Source of the DNA: Alphaproteobacteria bacterium
Lineage (GTDB): Bacteria > Pseudomonadota > Alphaproteobacteria > Acetobacterales > Acetobacteraceae
Direction: 5' to 3'
Assembly (NCBI GenBank): GCA_026400815.1
Contig: JAPLOI010000026.1
Coordinates: 1-64,000 of the forward strand
Length of the DNA: 64,000 bases
The translations under genes were made by a program, and so were the position numbers. The notes beneath the pieces were generated by a model, which saw only the letters and a list, made by a program, of their open reading frames with translations, was not told where the DNA came from and made no database searches. The number at the start of each line of letters is the position of its first letter. Within the stretch, counting starts at the first letter, position 1. Below are positions 61,667-64,000 of this stretch, piece by piece.

Positions 61667-64000
61667 ATGCCCATGGACGGATCACTCCACCCCCGCCTCG
61701 CCGGCGCTCTCGCCACGCCCGGCACCAGCTTCGGCGAGGCCCCGCTGCCCGCCCGCGCGCTCGATCCCGGCATGGGCATCGCCGTCGCCCGCCGCACCGT
61801 GTTCCGCGCGGACGACCAGGAGGATTTCGGCCGCGTCGCCGCCCGCGTCGCCGCGGGCAACATGGCCCTGCTGGGCAACTCCGCCGACCCCGTGGAGCAG
61901 GCCCGCCTGCGCAACGCCATCGCCACCGGCGCGCTCATCACCTCCGGCCGCCACCTCCAGCACGGCGACGCCAGCCAACCCGGCCGCAACATGGAGGTGT
62001 TCACCAACTGCGCCACCGCGGCCGCCAGCTTCACCCTGTTCTACCTGCTGCTGAACGGCAGCGGCGTCGGCCGCGCCTACGACGATGCGCTGATGGCCAC
62101 CGACTGGGCCCACGCCCCCCGCCTGCGCCTGCGCCTCTCTGCCACCCACTCCGATGCCCCCACCACCCGCGCCGCCCGGCACCGCTTCGGCACCGAGTTC
62201 AGCCTCCTCCCCTGGGGCACCACGCCCGAGACCTATACGGACCAGCAGGACGCGGAAGTGGCCGCCTGGCTCGCCCGCGAGTTCGAGATCGACTCCACGG
62301 CCAGCCCCACCGCCCACGTGATCGAAGACAGCCGCGAAGGCTGGGCCAAGGCCATCGAGCTGCTTGAAAGCCGCGCCTTCGCCGGCGCTACAGACGAAAC
62401 CCTCCTGCTCGATTTCTCCGCCATCCGCCCCTGCGGCGCCCCAATCGCCGGCATGCAGGGCCGCCCCGCCTCCGGCCCGCTCTCGCTGATGCGCGGCTTC
62501 GCCAATTTGCGCCACCACGTCATTGAACCCGCTCGTGCCGGCACCCTGCCGCGCTGGGAACAGGCCCTGCTGGCCGACCACCACCTCTCCGTCGAAGTCC
62601 AGGTCGGCGGCGCCCGCCGCGCCGCCCGCATGGCCACCAAATCCTGGCGAGACCCCGGCATCCTGCGCTTCATCCGCGCCAAGGCCGAAGGCGGGCTATG
62701 GACGGCCAACAACTCCGTCATGGTCGATGCCGAATTCTGGGCCGGCGTGAAAGCCGGCCAGGCCGGCAGCACCACGCCGGACCACCTGCACGCCCTGGCC
62801 ATCTTCGACGAAGCCACACGCTGCGCCTTCATCAACGGCGAGCCAGGCTTCATCAACGGCGACAAGCTGGACGACCACCGCACCGGCCGCGCCCACGCCA
62901 AGCCGGTGCACGAGGATGGCCGAGACGTTCGCTCCGCCCGCTACCAGGCCACCCACGCCGTCGCCCTGCTGGCCGAAACCGCACGCCGCGCCCAGCACAC
63001 CGATTTCCCCGCCACCACCAACCCCTGCGGCGAGATCACCCTGCACGTCACCGGCGGCTACTGCGTGATCGCCGATTTCGCCCCCCTGCTCGCCTGCCCC
63101 GTGGCCCTCACCACCCACGCCCCCGGCGCCGCCCCCCAGGACGTCACCGCCCTGTGGGATTCCCGCGTGGAGGATGCAGTGCGCCTCGGCGTGCGCTTCC
63201 TCATGCGCGCCAACACCATGGATGCGCTCTACGGCGAGGAAGTCCGCCGCACCAACCGCATGGGCATCGGCCCCACCGGCCTGCACGAATGGGCCTGGAT
63301 GCGCTTCGGCCTCTCCTTCCCCGATCTGCTGGACGAAACCCGCAGCGCCCCGTTCTGGGCCATGCTGACCCACCTCTCCGATGCCGCAAAGGACGAAGCC
63401 GCCACCTACGCCGAACAACTCGGCCTGCCCGCCCCCTTTACCGTCACCACGGTGAAACCCGCCGGCACCACCAGCAAGCTCTTCGGCCTCACCGAAGGCG
63501 CCCACCTCCCCGCCCGCCGGCAATACCTGCGCTGGGTCCAGTTCCGCGGCCGCCGCGAGAACGATGGCTGGACCACCGACAGCGACCCCCTGCTCGCCCA
63601 ATACGAAGCCCTCGGCTACCCCGTCCGCCCGCTGCAGAGCTTCCCCGGCATGGCCATCGTCGGCTTCCCCACCCTGCCCCTCATCCAGCGCCTCGGCATC
63701 GCCGACCGCCTCACCACCGCCTCCGATGCCACGCCCGAGGATCAATACCGCTGGCTCTCCCTGCTGGAACGCCACTGGATCGGCGCCGAACAGGGCAACC
63801 AGGTCTCCTACACGCTGAAGCTCTTCACCGACCGCCACAGCCTCGAAGACTTCCGCGCCATGGTCCTCACCCACCAGCCCCAGATCCGCTGCTGCGCCAT
63901 CCTGCCCAGCCGCCCCGATCACGAGCTGGGCTACGAATACCTGCCGGAGGAAGAAATCGACGAAGCCAGCTTCGCCACCCTCGCCGCCGGCATCAACGAC
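61667..64000 (+). CDS. nrdJ: Adenosylcobalamin-dependent (class II) ribonucleotide reductase, 3' end beyond window
   Basis: The frame is open to the window edge (778 codons). It resembles the class II ribonucleoside reductases that use vitamin B12 as radical source to make deoxyribonucleotides. Visible are MEVFTNCATAAASFTLFYLL with an early catalytic Cys, ANNSVMVDAEFW, the finger-loop NPCGEI preceded by FPATT, and EEVRRTNRMGIGPTGLHEW. A tgaaac-type PAGTTSKLFGLTEGAH segment follows. Two in-frame starts exist, 61667 and 61673; the first has a better spaced aggaa site. No cobalamin riboswitch was recognised; NrdR-like sites precede it. Confidence 0.85.
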   Translation, partial: MPMDGSLHPRLAGALATPGTSFGEAPLPARALDPGMGIAVARRTVFRADDQEDFGRVAARVAAGNMALLGNSADPVEQARLRNAIATGALITSGRHLQHGDASQPGRNMEVFTNCATAAASFTLFYLLLNGSGVGRAYDDALMATDWAHAPRLRLRLSATHSDAPTTRAARHRFGTEFSLLPWGTTPETYTDQQDAEVAAWLAREFEIDSTASPTAHVIEDSREGWAKAIELLESRAFAGATDETLLLDFSAIRPCGAPIAGMQGRPASGPLSLMRGFANLRHHVIEPARAGTLPRWEQALLADHHLSVEVQVGGARRAARMATKSWRDPGILRFIRAKAEGGLWTANNSVMVDAEFWAGVKAGQAGSTTPDHLHALAIFDEATRCAFINGEPGFINGDKLDDHRTGRAHAKPVHEDGRDVRSARYQATHAVALLAETARRAQHTDFPATTNPCGEITLHVTGGYCVIADFAPLLACPVALTTHAPGAAPQDVTALWDSRVEDAVRLGVRFLMRANTMDALYGEEVRRTNRMGIGPTGLHEWAWMRFGLSFPDLLDETRSAPFWAMLTHLSDAAKDEAATYAEQLGLPAPFTVTTVKPAGTTSKLFGLTEGAHLPARRQYLRWVQFRGRRENDGWTTDSDPLLAQYEALGYPVRPLQSFPGMAIVGFPTLPLIQRLGIADRLTTASDATPEDQYRWLSLLERHWIGAEQGNQVSYTLKLFTDRHSLEDFRAMVLTHQPQIRCCAILPSRPDHELGYEYLPEEEIDEASFATLAAGIND

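Noticed and set aside
61336-61667. Cobalamin riboswitch before the class II ribonucleotide reductase
   Set aside because: The space is taken up by the Rrf2 fragment and no B12-box-like conserved sequence was recognised.

Overview
The window looks like chromosomal DNA of a high-GC alphaproteobacterium. Gene content suggests the Acetobacteraceae (Roseomonas-like), but this is inference; no rRNA or other marker gene is present to prove it. Supporting traits are very high GC3, TctABC/Bug solute systems, an RpoE-ChrR type ECF operon, a NodQ-like fused CysNC, a class II (B12-type) ribonucleotide reductase, and AT-rich hairpin repeats placed after stop codons.

Layout. 0-1.85 kb: a damaged remnant of a gas-vesicle cluster (a GvpN/GvpF-L-like chimera, a GvpA/J-like gene, gvpK, a cut membrane gene) runs head-on into kdpB. 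1.8-9.1 kb: a K+-ATPase locus with kdpB missing its C-terminus, no kdpC, a one-base frameshift in kdpA, kdpF plus a 32-aa companion peptide, and intact divergent kdpDE. A tandem 11-bp repeat in the divergent region is a candidate KdpE operator. 9.2-13.5 kb: a Fis-like HTH mini-protein, tctA-tctB-tctC and a divergent second tctC. 13.5-19.2 kb: a six-gene Mrp Na+/H+ antiporter operon (mrpA with fused mrpB, C, D, E, F, G). 19.3-28 kb: catabolic genes (amidase, two dienelactone hydrolases around a DUF6295 gene, two overlapping FAD amine oxidases, HAD dehalogenase, GNAT, formamidase).

28-33.7 kb holds the most coherent system: a divergon with an ECF sigma factor, ChrR-like anti-sigma, DUF1295 protein and Cfa-type methyltransferase on one strand, and an FAD oxidoreductase, DUF1365 and DUF2177 protein on the other. 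Both directions carry TGATCC-N16-CGT promoters. It resembles the RpoE-ChrR singlet-oxygen response with fatty-acid methylation and furan fatty acid formation. 34-46 kb: peptidase, enoyl-CoA hydratase, amidase, luciferase-like monooxygenase, a peptide-type ABC importer without its ATPases, creatininase, a Cys-rich secreted protein and a second M20 peptidase. 46-48.6 kb: SDR, YghU-like GST, Asp/Glu racemase-type enzyme.

48.8-52.8 kb: cysD-cysNC (PAPS synthesis) converges on a sulfotransferase gene, which is next to a lower-GC island (about 52.9-57.6 kb) with a 928-aa three-module glycosyltransferase/methyltransferase and a zinc-ribbon methyltransferase. 57.6-64 kb: an SHMT-like PLP enzyme, a debris zone with two gene stubs, a D-hydroxyacid dehydrogenase, a secreted methyltransferase-fold protein, an Rrf2 C-terminal fragment, and the 5' part of a class II ribonucleotide reductase gene preceded by two NrdR-box-like sites.

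Recurring non-coding features are a hairpin module seen at seven places with compensatory stem changes, two long palindromes at 34.0-34.15 kb, and a nested inverted repeat at 45.9-46.1 kb. I saw no tRNA, rRNA, CRISPR array, transposase gene or phage gene.
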